DNA of 36,004 bases from Caulobacteraceae bacterium (GTDB lineage: Bacteria; Pseudomonadota; Alphaproteobacteria; Caulobacterales; Caulobacteraceae): the NCBI GenBank assembly GCA_947476555.1, contig CANJRI010000020.1, positions 1 through 36,004 on the forward strand. The letters are read 5' to 3'. The number at the start of each line of letters is the position of its first letter. The first letter of the stretch is position 1. Shown here piece by piece: positions 9,651 through 19,126 of the stretch. The notes below the pieces were generated by a model. The model worked only from the letters and a program-made list of their open reading frames with translations, was not told the origin of the DNA and did no database searches. The position numbers and the translations under genes were made by a program.

Positions 9651-10951
9651 GCCCTACCGACGCTGAAATAGGTGAAGCCGCGGGCGCGCATGTCATCCGG
9701 CTTGTAGATGTTCCGCAGGTCGACCAGCACCGGCCGGTTCATGATCAGCTTGATGCGGTCCAGGTCCAAGGCCCGGAACTGGTCCCACTCGGTCACGATC
9801 ACCAGGACGTCGGCGCCCTCCGCCACGGCGTAGGGGCTGTCCTTGAAGTCCACGCCCGCGAGCAGATGGCGCGCCTCTTCCATACCCTCCGGATCGAAGG
9901 CCTGGATTCGCGCGCCCCGGTCCTGCAGCGCCGGCACGATGGCTAGCGACGGGGCCTCGCGCATGTCGTCGGTGTTGGGCTTGAAGGTCAGGCCCAGGAT
10001 GCCGACGGTCTTGCCCTTCGCATTGCCGTCCAGGGCCTTCAGCACCTTGCGGGCCATGGCCCGTTTGCGCTCGTCGTTGACCTTGACCGTGGTCTCGATC
10101 AGCTCCACCGGCGCGCCGGCGTCTCTCGCCGTGCGCACCAGGGCGACGGTGTCTTTCGGGAAGCACGAGCCGCCGTAGCCCGGGCCGGCGTGCAGGAACT
10201 TCCCACCGATCCGGTTGTCGAGCCCGATGCCGCGCGCCACCTGCTGCACGTCCGCGCCGACCGCTTCGCAGAGGTCCGCCATCTCGTTGATGAAGGTGAT
10301 CTTCATCGCCAGGAAGCCGTTGGCCGCGTACTTGATCAGCTCGCTGGTGCGCCGATTGGTGAACTGGATCGGCGTCTCGTTCAGATAGAGCGGCCGGTAG
10401 AGTTCGCGCATCACCGCCTGGGCGCGCGGGTCCTCGGTCCCGACCACCACCCGGTCCGGACGCTTGAAATCCTCGATGGCCGCGCCTTCCCGCAGGAACT
10501 CCGGATTGGAGACCACGGCCACGTCGGCCGCCGGATTGATGCGCCGGACGATGGCCTCGATCTCGTCGCCCGTCCCCACCGGCACGGTGGACTTGGTGAC
10601 GATGAGGGTGAAGCCCTCCACCATTCCCGCGACCTCTTCGGCCGCGGCGTGGACGTAAGAGAGGTCCGCATAGCCGTCACCGCGACGCGACGGTGTGCCC
10701 ACCGCGATGAACACCGCGTCGGCTTCGCGCACGGCGTCCCTGCTGTCGGTAGCGAAGGACAGGCGGCCCGCCTTGACGTTCTGGGCGACCAGCAGTTCCA
10801 GCCCCGGCTCATAGATCGGAATGCCGCCGGCCTTCAGCTGCTCGATCTTGCCGGCGTCCTTATCGATGCAGGTGACGGTGTGGCCGAAGTCGGCGAAGCA
10901 GGCCCCGCTGACGAGGCCCACATAGCCCGTCCCGATCATCGCGACCTTCAT
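9647..10951 (-). CDS. ugd: UDP-glucose 6-dehydrogenase
   Basis: A 434-residue NAD-dependent enzyme oxidising UDP-glucose twice to UDP-glucuronate, a precursor of acidic exopolysaccharides and of modified sugars. The N-terminal Rossmann fold starts [19 protein letters not shown]. The catalytic cysteine is Cys263 in [13 protein letters not shown]. Family motifs [24 protein letters not shown] and [15 protein letters not shown] are intact. It is the last gene of a leftward unit with pgm/manB, kpsF and a small membrane protein, 62 bp after the mutase gene. Its substrate would come from the galU product encoded 4 kb away. Confidence 0.96.
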   Translation of the reverse strand: MKVAMIGTGYVGLVSGACFADFGHTVTCIDKDAGKIEQLKAGGIPIYEPGLELLVAQNVKAGRLSFATDSRDAVREADAVFIAVGTPSRRGDGYADLSYVHAAAEEVAGMVEGFTLIVTKSTVPVGTGDEIEAIVRRINPAADVAVVSNPEFLREGAAIEDFKRPDRVVVGTEDPRAQAVMRELYRPLYLNETPIQFTNRRTSELIKYAANGFLAMKITFINEMADLCEAVGADVQQVARGIGLDNRIGGKFLHAGPGYGGSCFPKDTVALVRTARDAGAPVELIETTVKVNDERKRAMARKVLKALDGNAKGKTVGILGLTFKPNTDDMREAPSLAIVPALQDRGARIQAFDPEGMEEARHLLAGVDFKDSPYAVAEGADVLVIVTEWDQFRALDLDRIKLIMNRPVLVDLRNIYKPDDMRARGFTYFSVGRA

Positions 10952-11013
10952 GCAGCCAATCCCCTGCCGACAGCTCGGGCGCGCTTTCGCACGCCGGCGC
11001 CCGCCGCGCTACC

Positions 11014-12516
11014 TCAGATCTCTTGGTTGTAGGCGCCCACTTGCGGGCGCGTGGCCAGGCGCGGCTTCACCTCCTCGTGGAACAGCCGGCGCATGTCGTC
11101 CTCGGACTGCATGCTCTCGACCACCACCACCAGCTCGGGCTTGTTGGACGAGGCGCGGACCAGGACCCAGGAGCCGTCCTCCAGGGCGACGCGCACGCCG
11201 TTGACGGTGACCAGGTCGACGATCTTCCGGCCCAGGATTGTGCCGCCGGTGTGGGCCAGCAGCTGGTATTCCCGCACCACGTCATCGACGACGGCGTACT
11301 TCTCCTCGTCGGCGCAGTGCGGGCTCATCGTCAGGGAGGTGAAGGCCGGGGGGAGGGCCTTCCTCAGGTCCGAGAGCTTCTTGCCCGGATTGCGGTCCAG
11401 CATCGCCAGGATCGCCGCCGCCGCCACCAGCCCGTCGTCGTAGCCACGGCCGAGGGGGGCGTTGAAGAAGAAGTGGCCCGACTTCTCGAAGCCGGCGAGC
11501 GCGTTCAGCTCCGCGGTCTTGCGCTTGATGTAGGAGTGGCCGGTCTTCCAGTAGACCGTCTTGGCGCCATTGGCCTTCAGGATCGGGTCGGTGGCGTAGA
11601 GGCCCGTGGACTTCACGTCGGCGATGAAGATGGCGTCCTTGTGCAGGGCCGACAGGTCGCGGGCGAGCATCAGGCCGATCTTGTCGGCGAAGATCTCCTC
11701 GCCCTCGTCGTCCACCACCCCGCAGCGGTCGCCGTCGCCATCGAAGCCGAGGGCCAAGTCCGCGCCCATCTCGCGCACGGTCTTGGCCATGGCGTGCAGC
11801 ATGACGCTGTCTTCGGGATTGGGATTGTACTTGGGGAAGGAATAGTCGAGCTCGCAGTCCATCTCGACGACCACGGCGACGCCCATGCGGCGCAGGGCCT
11901 CGGGAGCGAAGGCGCCGGCCGTGCCGTTCCCGCAAGCGGCCACGACCTTCAGGGGACGGGTCAGGCTGACCCGGGACGCCAGGTCCGCGATGTATTTCTC
12001 GATCACCCCGGGGACGTGGGTGAGCGACCCACCCGCCCGAGCCTTCCAGGTCCCGGTCAGCACGATCTCCTTCAGCCGGCCAATCTCGTCGGGGCCGAAG
12101 GTCAGCGGCTTCTGGGCGCCCATCTTCACGCCGGTCCAGCCGTTCTCGTTATGGCTCGCGGTGACCATGGCCACGCAGGGCGCGTCCAGTTCGAACTGGG
12201 CGAAATAGGCCATCGGCGAGACCGCCAGGCCGATATCCAGCACCTCGCAGCCGGCGGCCACCAAGCCCAAGGTGAGGGCCTGTTTGATCGAGAGGGAATA
12301 ATGCCGGTAATCGTGGCCGACCACGATCCGCTTCTGGCCGAGTTCCTGGATGTAGGTTCCAAGGCCCAGCCCGAGCGCCTCGATCCCCAGCAGGTTGATG
12401 TCCGGCCCGAACAGCCAGCGCGCGTCGTACTCGCGAAAGCCCGTCGCTTTCACCAGCGGGATCATCTCGTAGTCGAGGGTGTTGGGAACGAGGTCGGCTC
12501 TGGGCGAGGGCAGCAT
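11014..12516 (-). CDS. Phosphomannomutase/phosphoglucomutase
   Basis: A 500-residue alpha-D-phosphohexomutase interconverting hexose-6- and hexose-1-phosphates, which could feed galU (glucose-1-P) or GDP-mannose synthesis. ATG 12516 is chosen because GGAG lies 5 nt upstream and because MLPSPRADLVPNTLDYEM leads straight into the family fold; the longer frame upstream is not convincing. The phosphoserine loop is VTASHNENGWTGVK, the metal loop GFDGDGDRCGVVDDEG, the sugar-specificity loop GFEKSGHFFFN and the C-terminal phosphate loop RASSNKPELVVVVE. The length and loops fit the bacterial PMM/PGM (AlgC/ManB-like) group; which sugar predominates cannot be read. Confidence 0.93.
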   Translation of the reverse strand: MLPSPRADLVPNTLDYEMIPLVKATGFREYDARWLFGPDINLLGIEALGLGLGTYIQELGQKRIVVGHDYRHYSLSIKQALTLGLVAAGCEVLDIGLAVSPMAYFAQFELDAPCVAMVTASHNENGWTGVKMGAQKPLTFGPDEIGRLKEIVLTGTWKARAGGSLTHVPGVIEKYIADLASRVSLTRPLKVVAACGNGTAGAFAPEALRRMGVAVVVEMDCELDYSFPKYNPNPEDSVMLHAMAKTVREMGADLALGFDGDGDRCGVVDDEGEEIFADKIGLMLARDLSALHKDAIFIADVKSTGLYATDPILKANGAKTVYWKTGHSYIKRKTAELNALAGFEKSGHFFFNAPLGRGYDDGLVAAAAILAMLDRNPGKKLSDLRKALPPAFTSLTMSPHCADEEKYAVVDDVVREYQLLAHTGGTILGRKIVDLVTVNGVRVALEDGSWVLVRASSNKPELVVVVESMQSEDDMRRLFHEEVKPRLATRPQVGAYNQEI

Positions 12517-12604
12517 GGAGACTCCGGCGAAGCGGTAGCGGCTTTCTAGTGATCGAGAAGGCCCTGGGCCATCCCCGAACGCGCATGGCGCAGCTTGGTT
12601 CGTC

Positions 12605-13570
12605 CTACATGACCCCGGCGCGCAGCAGGTCGTGCACATGCAGGATGCCCACCGGCCGGTCGCCCTCCACCACGAACAGCACGGTGACGGCAGGGGGCGG
12701 GTCGCTCATCAGGGCCAGGGCCTCAGAGGCCATCATGTCCGGCGGTACGGTCTTCTTGGGTCCCGGCGTCATCACCTGGCCGGCGGTATGGTCCAGCAAG
12801 CCGTCGATGTGGCGGCGCAGGTCGCCATCGCTGATCACGCCGCTCAGCCGACCGGCCGGGTCGGTGACGCCGACGATCCCCCAGCGTTTCTCGCTCATCA
12901 CCAGCAGCGCCTGGCGCATCGGCGCCTCGGCGGCCACCAGCGGTAGCTCGGCCGGGCCGTGCATCAGGTCGGCCACTGTCCGGAGCATGGCGCCCAGCTT
13001 GCCGCCCGGGTGGAAGACGTGGAAATCGCCGGCCTTGAAGCCGCGGCGCTCCAGCAGCGCCACGGCCAGGGCGTCGCCTAGCGCGATCTGCAGGGTGGTG
13101 GAGGTGGTCGGCGCGCTGACCTCGGCGGTCGCCTCGGGCGCGTCGGTCAGCGGCAGCACCACGTTGGCGGCTCGGCCCAGCGCGCTTTCCGGCTGGGCGG
13201 TCACCGCGATCAGCGGGATCTTGAAGCGGCCGGCGTAGGCCAGCACGTCGGCCAGCTCCGTGGCCTCGCCGGACTTCGACAGCGCCAGGATGACATCGTC
13301 CTGGCCGATCATCCCCAGGTCGCCGTGACTGGCCTCGGCGGGGTGGACGAACAAGGCCGGGGCGCCTGTGGAGGCGAAGGTGGCGGCGATCTTGCGGGCC
13401 ACGTGGCCGGATTTGCCCATGCCCGTGCAGACGATCCGTCCCTTGGCGGCGGCCAGCAGCTCCACGGCGCGGGCGAAGCCGCCCGCCAGCTCGGCGGCCT
13501 GAGTGGCCAGGGCTTGGGACGCGGCAGTCAGCACACGCCGGCCCACCTCGATCGTATCCCTATCGCTCAT
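12605..13570 (-). CDS. kpsF: Arabinose-5-phosphate isomerase (SIS plus two CBS domains)
   Basis: A 321-residue enzyme isomerising ribulose-5-phosphate to arabinose-5-phosphate, the first committed step to Kdo of LPS. The SIS domain occupies about 30-180 with VCTGMGKSGHVARKIAATFASTG, HPAEASHGDLG and LALSKSGEATEL. Two CBS domains fill the C terminus (about 205-320), with GIVGVTDPAGRLSGVISDGDLRR and VEGDRPVGILHVHDLLRAGV. Length and order match the KdsD/KpsF/GutQ family. Its ATG (13570) overlaps the TGA of the preceding small membrane protein gene as ATGA. Symbol choice between kdsD and kpsF is conventional. Confidence 0.94.
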   Translation of the reverse strand: MSDRDTIEVGRRVLTAASQALATQAAELAGGFARAVELLAAAKGRIVCTGMGKSGHVARKIAATFASTGAPALFVHPAEASHGDLGMIGQDDVILALSKSGEATELADVLAYAGRFKIPLIAVTAQPESALGRAANVVLPLTDAPEATAEVSAPTTSTTLQIALGDALAVALLERRGFKAGDFHVFHPGGKLGAMLRTVADLMHGPAELPLVAAEAPMRQALLVMSEKRWGIVGVTDPAGRLSGVISDGDLRRHIDGLLDHTAGQVMTPGPKKTVPPDMMASEALALMSDPPPAVTVLFVVEGDRPVGILHVHDLLRAGVM

Positions 13571-13836
13571 TGCGCGGGCGGCGGGCTGGACGGGGGCGGG
13601 GAGGGCGAGCGCTCGGACTGCATCTGCCGCACGGCCTCGCGGGCCTCGTCGACGCGCCGCTGGGCCGCCGCTCCGGCGCGCTGAAGGGCCGCCTGCATGC
13701 CGGGGTCGCGCATCTTCGGCTCGTGGCCGAAAGGCGGGGGCGAGCGGTCGCCCAGGCCCTGCGGCCAGACGCTGGCCAGGGCGATGACGGCCAGGGCCGC
13801 CAAGGCCAGGAACGGCATGTAGAAGCGGTCGAGCAT
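13567..13836 (-). CDS. Small single-pass membrane protein with Pro/Ala-rich tail
   Basis: An 89-residue protein of unknown function. I chose ATG 13836 because AGGAG lies 4-5 nt upstream; the longer frame would need a TTG start without a ribosome site. The N terminus (MLDRFYMPFLALAALAVIALASVWPQ) is a signal anchor. The periplasmic part has a charged helix (QRAGAAAQRRVDEAREAVRQ) and ends in a Ser/Pro run. It is translationally coupled to kpsF by an ATGA overlap, so it may act in the same Kdo/LPS supply context, but no known family is recognised. Confidence 0.7.
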   Translation of the reverse strand: MLDRFYMPFLALAALAVIALASVWPQGLGDRSPPPFGHEPKMRDPGMQAALQRAGAAAQRRVDEAREAVRQMQSERSPSPPPSSPPPAQ

Positions 13837-13925
13837 GGGGCTCCTATAGCGCGCCAAACGCCGCGCGTCTTGACGCGCGAGGGCCCTGGCCCTAGCCCCA
13901 CGCCACCCAACCCGGAGCGACCCCT

Positions 13926-14639
13926 TTGCCGACCTTGATCCTGCTGCGTCACGGCCAGAGCCAATGGAACCTGGAGAACCGCTTCACCGGCTGGGTGGAC
14001 GTGGACCTGACGCCCCAGGGCGAGGCCGAGGCCCGCAAGGGCGGCGAGCTGATCAAGGCGGCCGGCATCGCCATCGACCGCTGCTATTCCTCGGTCCAGA
14101 CCCGGGCGATCCGCACCTCCTGGATCGCGCTGCACGCGGCCGGCCAGGCCTATGTGCCCGAGACAAAGGACTGGCGGCTCAACGAACGCCACTATGGCGG
14201 ACTCACCGGCCTCAACAAGGCCGAGATGGCCGAGAAGCACGGCGCCGAGCAGGTGCTGGTCTGGCGCCGGTCCTACGACACCCCGCCGCCGCCCCTGGCC
14301 GCCGATTCGGAGTTCGACGTCTCGAAGGACCGCCGCTACGCCGGGGTGACGACGCCGGCCACCGAGAGCCTGAAGATCACCCTGGATCGCGTCGGGCCCT
14401 ACTGGGCGGCGGAGATCGCGCCGCGCCTGCAGTCGGGTGAAACCGTGCTGATCGCCGCCCATGGCAACTCCCTGCGGGCGATCATGAAAATCATCTTCAG
14501 CGTCGCCGACGACGCCATTGCTCAGGTGGAGATGCCCACCGGCAATCCGCTGGTCATAGAGCTGGACGCGAGCCTGAAGCCGACCGCCGCCCGCTACCTG
14601 GACGCCGACCGCGCGACGACACTTCCGGCGTTCCCCTGA
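13926..14639 (+). CDS. gpmA: 2,3-bisphosphoglycerate-dependent phosphoglycerate mutase
   Basis: A 237-residue glycolytic/gluconeogenic mutase interconverting 3- and 2-phosphoglycerate. The N terminus LILLRHGQSQWN carries the phosphorylated His9 within RHG. RFTGWVDVDLTPQG, LNERHYGGLTGLNKAE (acid Glu87) and AAHGNSLRA (His179) are the remaining family motifs. The start is TTG at 13926, supported by GGAG (13914-13917) 8 nt upstream and by the normal N terminus it yields. It is divergent from the small membrane protein/kpsF operon. Confidence 0.95.
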   Translation: MPTLILLRHGQSQWNLENRFTGWVDVDLTPQGEAEARKGGELIKAAGIAIDRCYSSVQTRAIRTSWIALHAAGQAYVPETKDWRLNERHYGGLTGLNKAEMAEKHGAEQVLVWRRSYDTPPPPLAADSEFDVSKDRRYAGVTTPATESLKITLDRVGPYWAAEIAPRLQSGETVLIAAHGNSLRAIMKIIFSVADDAIAQVEMPTGNPLVIELDASLKPTAARYLDADRATTLPAFP

Positions 14640-14822
14640 ACATCGCGAGCAGACCACGGGCTTTCGGATAGTTGCCCGGCAGGCACACTCGACATCCGCA
14701 GTAACGGATCAGGGTCCGTTCTGCTTGCGTCGGTTCCGGGGCCATGGGACGCGGGCCCCGCGCAGAGATAGGGCGACTCTTGACCTATCGATAAGTCTCT
14801 AAAAACACGGGGAATCAACGAC

Positions 14823-17690
14823 GTGAACACCTCTAGATTCGGTTTGTCCTTGCTGGGCGCCGCCTCGACCTTCGCAATGACGCTGGCGCTCGCAGGCGCC
14901 GCCCACGCCCAGGATGACGGGGCGGTCGAGGAAGTGGTCGTCACCGGCACCCGTCTGCCCGCCGGGCTCACCGCGCCGACGCCGGTGTCGACGGTCTCGG
15001 CGGCGAGCATCGCCCAGAAGGCGCCGGCCCAGATCATCGAAGCCCTCCATGACATCCCGGCCTTCAAGCAGGACCAGGGCGTCAGCCAGAGCCAGCGCAA
15101 CGGCTCGCCGCTCGCGACAGTGAACCTGCGCGGCCTCGGCAATGTCCGCACCCTGGTGCTCGTCAACGGCATGCGCCAGGTCGGCACCGAGACCCAGATC
15201 TTCGACACCAACCGGATCCCCTCGAACCTCGTCGAGCGGGTTGAGGTCGTGACCGGCGGCGCCTCCGCGGCCTACGGCTCGGACGCGGTCGCGGGCGCGG
15301 TGAACTTCCTGATCAACGACAGCCTGGAAGGCGGGCGCATGGACGCCCAGGTCGGCGCCACGCAAGTCGGCGACAACGAAAACTACACCCTCGGCTTCGC
15401 CTACGGCCGAAGCTTCGCGGACGGTCGTGGCCACTTCATCTTCGGCACTGAGTACTCGCGGGCGCAGGGGACGGGCACCATCTACTCCCGCGACTGGGGC
15501 CGGCTCGAGCCGGGCATCCTCGCGCCCTCGGCTGCTCAGCGCACGGCGATGGGGCTGCCGGCCAACCTCTACGCCAACGGCGTGGAGTTCCTGGCCACCG
15601 GCCTGAACCAAGGCATCATCACCTCGACCTCCCTGGCCGGCACCGCCTTCAACCCGGATGGCAGCTCCTACCAGGTCCCGGTCGGCCTGCAGATCGGCGC
15701 CCCGGCCGGCGGCAACGCCCTGTCCAACCTGATGATCGGCACCGGCAACTACGGCCTGACCGCGCTTGGCACCTTCTACCTCGCCATGCCGCTGAAGCGT
15801 TCGGCCACCATGGCGCGCGCGACCTTTGACATCACCGACAGCGTCTCCGCCTTCGCCGATTTCAGCTACACCTATAACTACGGCAAGGGGATCACCGGCC
15901 ACTCGCAGATCCCGAACGGCATCATGTCGAGCTTCGTGGTCCTGGCCTCGAACCCCTACATCCCGGCCGATGTCCGCGCCCGGATGACCGCCGCCGGCAT
16001 CACCCAGTTCAACCTCGGCCTGCTCCCGGTCGCCGTCGCCGGCAACAGCCAGGGCAACACGGGCTTCGAACAGGACAACGCCGCCTGGACCCAGCAGACC
16101 AACGTCGGCCTGCGCGGCGAGATCGGCGAAACCTGGAAGTGGGACGCCTCCTGGTCCCACGGCTGGTACCACAACGCCCGCCGCTACCATCAGCTGCTCA
16201 ACTCCGCGAACCTGGCCGCGGCCACCTATGCGATCGCCGGCCCGAACGGCCAGCCGATCTGCGGCCCCGTGGCCACCAACCCCAACGTGAACGCCACCAA
16301 CCGTGCGCTCATTCTGGACGGTTGCTCGCCGATGAACCCGTTCGTGATGTCCCAGTCGCCGGAAGCGATCCGCTACATCAGCACGCCCACCCGCGGAACC
16401 ACCAAGAACCGGCAGGACAGCTTCGCCGTCAACATCTCCGGCTCGCTGTTCGACCTGTGGGCCGGCCCCGTCGTCGTGGCGGCGGGCGGCGAATACCGCA
16501 AGGACAAGCTCAGCAACGTTGGCGAAGGCATGGACGCCCGGTCGTTCGCCACCGGCGGCACCACCACCTACTCCGGCGCCCGTGACGTGAAGGAAGGCTA
16601 TCTGGAAATCGGCGTGCCGCTGCTGCGCGACGCGCCCTTCGCCCAGGCTCTGGACTTCAACGCCGCCGCCCGCCGCACCAGCTATGAACTCAGCGGCGCC
16701 GTCACGACCTACAAGGTGGGCGCCACCTGGGACGTGATGGACGGCCTCCGCTTCCGCGCGACCCAGTCGCGCGACATCCGGGCGCCGAACCTCAACGAGC
16801 TGTTCCTCGTCGGCAACCCGGGCACCAACCAGGGCATCCGCAACCCCTTCAACGGGCAGGTCGGCCCGCTGCAGGTCCGCAACAGCGGCAATCGCGATCT
16901 GACGCCTGAAATCGCCCAGACCTTCACCGGCGGGGTGGTGCTGCGTCCGACCTTGCCCGTGCTGGAGCGGTTCACCGTCACCGCCGACTACTACTGGATC
17001 AAGATCAAGGACGTGATCGCCTCGGTGAGCGGCGCGGAGACCCTGAACCGCTGTTTCGCCGGCGTTCAGAGCTACTGCAGCGCCATCACCTTCGACAACT
17101 CCGGCTACGGCATCTCGATCGTCGAAACCCGCGTCTACAACCAGAATCAGCTGCGGGCGAAGGGCGTCGACCTCGACATCGGCTTCGACGTCCCCACCGA
17201 AGAGATCGGCGTGCCGGGCAGCCTGCAGATCCACGCCCTGGGCGGCTACCAGCCGACGCTCACCACGGTCGATGGTGCGGGCATCTCGCTCAACACAGCC
17301 GGCTCGTCGCTGGGCGTGCCGGAATGGCACTGGGTGTTCAACTTCGACTACTCGATCGGGAACCTGAAGACGCAGCTGCAGGCCAACTACTTCAACGAGG
17401 TCCTGTCGAACCCGTCCTTCATCGGGCCTGATGATCCGCGCTACGAGGCCATCAAGACCACGGCTTCCAACACCGTGAACAAGAACCTGTTCCCGTCGAT
17501 GGTTTACTGGAACCTGACGGCTCAGTACCAGATCAACGACAACTTCCAGGTCTTTGGGGTGGTCAACAACCTGCTCGACAAGCAGCCGCCGGATCTTGCC
17601 ATGATCGGCATGACTGGGGTCGATGGGCGGTTCAACCCCTATGATCCGCTCGGGCGCGCCTTCCGGATCGGCGTGCGCGGCAACTTCTAA
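14823..17690 (+). CDS. TonB-dependent outer-membrane receptor
   Basis: A 955-residue outer-membrane transporter importing a bulky substrate with energy from TonB-ExbB-ExbD. It starts at GTG 14823 with a signal peptide ending AGAAHA-QD. The TonB box EEVVVTGTR lies at residues 36-44, then the plug domain with LRGLGNVRTLVLVNGMR and the RVEVVTGGASAAYGSDAVAG block. The long barrel follows, finishing with NNLLDKQPP and the C-terminal aromatic NF needed for outer-membrane insertion. The size and NG.R plug motif resemble the large Caulobacterales/sphingomonad receptors for sugars or aromatics; the ligand is not readable. A hairpin follows, so it may be transcribed apart from the downstream redox genes, but it could deliver their substrate. 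Confidence 0.93.
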   Translation: MNTSRFGLSLLGAASTFAMTLALAGAAHAQDDGAVEEVVVTGTRLPAGLTAPTPVSTVSAASIAQKAPAQIIEALHDIPAFKQDQGVSQSQRNGSPLATVNLRGLGNVRTLVLVNGMRQVGTETQIFDTNRIPSNLVERVEVVTGGASAAYGSDAVAGAVNFLINDSLEGGRMDAQVGATQVGDNENYTLGFAYGRSFADGRGHFIFGTEYSRAQGTGTIYSRDWGRLEPGILAPSAAQRTAMGLPANLYANGVEFLATGLNQGIITSTSLAGTAFNPDGSSYQVPVGLQIGAPAGGNALSNLMIGTGNYGLTALGTFYLAMPLKRSATMARATFDITDSVSAFADFSYTYNYGKGITGHSQIPNGIMSSFVVLASNPYIPADVRARMTAAGITQFNLGLLPVAVAGNSQGNTGFEQDNAAWTQQTNVGLRGEIGETWKWDASWSHGWYHNARRYHQLLNSANLAAATYAIAGPNGQPICGPVATNPNVNATNRALILDGCSPMNPFVMSQSPEAIRYISTPTRGTTKNRQDSFAVNISGSLFDLWAGPVVVAAGGEYRKDKLSNVGEGMDARSFATGGTTTYSGARDVKEGYLEIGVPLLRDAPFAQALDFNAAARRTSYELSGAVTTYKVGATWDVMDGLRFRATQSRDIRAPNLNELFLVGNPGTNQGIRNPFNGQVGPLQVRNSGNRDLTPEIAQTFTGGVVLRPTLPVLERFTVTADYYWIKIKDVIASVSGAETLNRCFAGVQSYCSAITFDNSGYGISIVETRVYNQNQLRAKGVDLDIGFDVPTEEIGVPGSLQIHALGGYQPTLTTVDGAGISLNTAGSSLGVPEWHWVFNFDYSIGNLKTQLQANYFNEVLSNPSFIGPDDPRYEAIKTTASNTVNKNLFPSMVYWNLTAQYQINDNFQVFGVVNNLLDKQPPDLAMIGMTGVDGRFNPYDPLGRAFRIGVRGNF

Positions 17691-17699
17691 GACGAGGGG

Positions 17700-17762
17700 G
17701 CGGCCAAGACCCAACGCGCCCGCGGATGCGGGCGCCGCGGGCTTGGCCGCTCGCCGTTCTTC
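17700..17762 (+). terminator. Large hairpin after the TonB receptor gene
   Basis: GCGGCCAAG (17700-17708) pairs with CTTGGCCGC (17742-17750), with inner CCC/GGG and a further CGCCCGC/GCGGGCG stem. A T/C-rich run (17751-17762) follows. It begins 10 bp after the stop, consistent with an imperfect intrinsic terminator. Confidence 0.55.
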
Positions 17763-17918
17763 CTTGCGCCGGCGCTACGGCGCCCCGCCGCTTCCACCGA
17801 CCGCGCCCGGCTGACAACCTGTGGGGTCCGCCCCGGGAAATCGCCTTGTCAGTCCCATCGGTTGGCTGCACTCATCAAGTGTCGGGAACCGGCCTGTCGA
17901 AGGTCAGTCGGGAGTAGC

Positions 17919-19118
17919 ATGGCGGATCGGCGCGCATTTCTTCAGTATCTGGCGGCCAGTCCCCTACTGGCGGGCCTTCCCACGGCCGACCTGTTTGCGC
18001 AGGAAGGGGCCAGGCTCGCCAAGGCCTCGGACGCGCTCGATGTTTTCGACTTCGAGGCCATGGCCAGGCAGGTGACGCCGCCGGCCCACTGGGGATATCT
18101 GAGTTCGGGCGTCGAGGGCGACGCGACCCTCAGAACCAACAGCGAAGCCTTCAATCGCTTCCATCTGCGTACGCGGCGTTTCGTCGATGTCAGCCACATG
18201 GACATGAGCGTCGATCTGCTGGGTCAGAAATTCAGCTCGCCGATCATATTGTGCCCGGTCAGCAGCCTGGGGGCGTTCCACCCGGACGGCGAGGTTGGCG
18301 CCGCGCTCGCCGCGAAGAACCGTGGCCAGTTGCAGGTGCTGTCGACGCAAGCGACCCGCAGCGTCGAGGACGTCATCAAGGGACGTGGCGCGCCGGTATG
18401 GTTCCAGCTCTACACGACCGATAGTTTCGCCGTCACGACGAAGCTGTTGCAGCGCGCCGAGCGGGCGGGATGTACGGCGGTGGCGATCACGGCGGACCTG
18501 CCCGCCGGACGCAATCCCATCACGCAGACCCGCTTCCAGCGCCAGGACACCCGCAATTGCGTGTCCTGCCATGGACCGGCTGGGCCGGGCGGCAACGGCA
18601 ACGTGGTGTCCTCGAAACCGATGTTTGCGGGCATCGACGCCACAGGCGTTCGCCTGCAGTCCGCGGCGCTGACCTGGGATTTCATCGGCAAGGTCCGGGC
18701 CGTGACGAAGATGAAAGTCCTCATCAAGGGCATCGACGATCCCGATGACGCGAAGCTGGCGATCGCCAACGGCGTCGATGGCATCTTCCTGTCGAACCAC
18801 GGCGGCCGGGCGACGGAAACCGGCCGTTCCACGCTCGAGGCCCTGCCGGAGGTGGTCGCGGCGGTGAGAGGGCGGGTTCCGGTGATCGTCGATGGCGGTT
18901 TCCGCCGGGGGACCGATGTCTTCAAGGCGCTGGCCTTGGGCGCCACCGCCGTGGGCATTGGCCGTCCTTACGTGTGGGGGCTGGCCTCCTTCGGCGAACA
19001 GGGCGTGGATCGCGTGCTCGAGATGCTGAACAACGAGCTGCGCCTGGCGATGGTTGGCGCTGGGGCGCGTACGCTCAAGGAGATTTCCCGCGCTTCGCTG
19101 ATCGCTGCGCGGGGATAG
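17919..19118 (+). CDS. Tat-exported FMN-dependent alpha-hydroxyacid dehydrogenase with an embedded CxxCH motif
   Basis: A 399-residue member of the lactate/glycolate/mandelate dehydrogenase family, oxidising a 2-hydroxyacid to a 2-ketoacid. ATG 17919 follows GGAG (17911-17914) and opens a twin-arginine signal (RRAFLQ, residues 4-9, then a hydrophobic stretch ending near FAQ). By alignment from memory to glycolate oxidase, the active site is complete: Tyr60, Tyr165, Asp193, Lys270, His294, Arg297 (SNHGGRATE). Unusually, the loop after Asp193 holds CVSCHGPAGPGG (Cys214, Cys217, His218), the pattern of a c-type heme site, though no separate cytochrome domain is present. Heme attachment is inference; a structural or metal site is possible. 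It is followed after 8 bp by the ThDP enzyme gene, then a cytochrome c gene, which suggests electron export to cytochrome c. Confidence 0.9.
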   Translation: MADRRAFLQYLAASPLLAGLPTADLFAQEGARLAKASDALDVFDFEAMARQVTPPAHWGYLSSGVEGDATLRTNSEAFNRFHLRTRRFVDVSHMDMSVDLLGQKFSSPIILCPVSSLGAFHPDGEVGAALAAKNRGQLQVLSTQATRSVEDVIKGRGAPVWFQLYTTDSFAVTTKLLQRAERAGCTAVAITADLPAGRNPITQTRFQRQDTRNCVSCHGPAGPGGNGNVVSSKPMFAGIDATGVRLQSAALTWDFIGKVRAVTKMKVLIKGIDDPDDAKLAIANGVDGIFLSNHGGRATETGRSTLEALPEVVAAVRGRVPVIVDGGFRRGTDVFKALALGATAVGIGRPYVWGLASFGEQGVDRVLEMLNNELRLAMVGAGARTLKEISRASLIAARG

Positions 19119-19126
19119 GATCAGGC

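Noticed and set aside
11014-12639. Longer 541-codon start for the phosphohexomutase
   Set aside because: The extra 41 residues (Cys/Arg/Pro-rich) lie mostly in the intergenic region and overlap the kpsF 3' end; ATG 12516 has a good ribosome site and the family N terminus.
14780-14808. Sigma-70 promoter before the TonB receptor (TTGACC at 14780-14785)
   Set aside because: No acceptable -10 hexamer lies at 16-18 nt spacing, so I do not list it as a feature.
14799-17714. 971-codon open frame antisense to the TonB receptor gene
   Set aside because: It mirrors the third-position G/C bias of the receptor gene, has a Val/Gly/Arg/His-rich composition with no domain, and the sense frame has signal peptide, TonB box and plug motifs.
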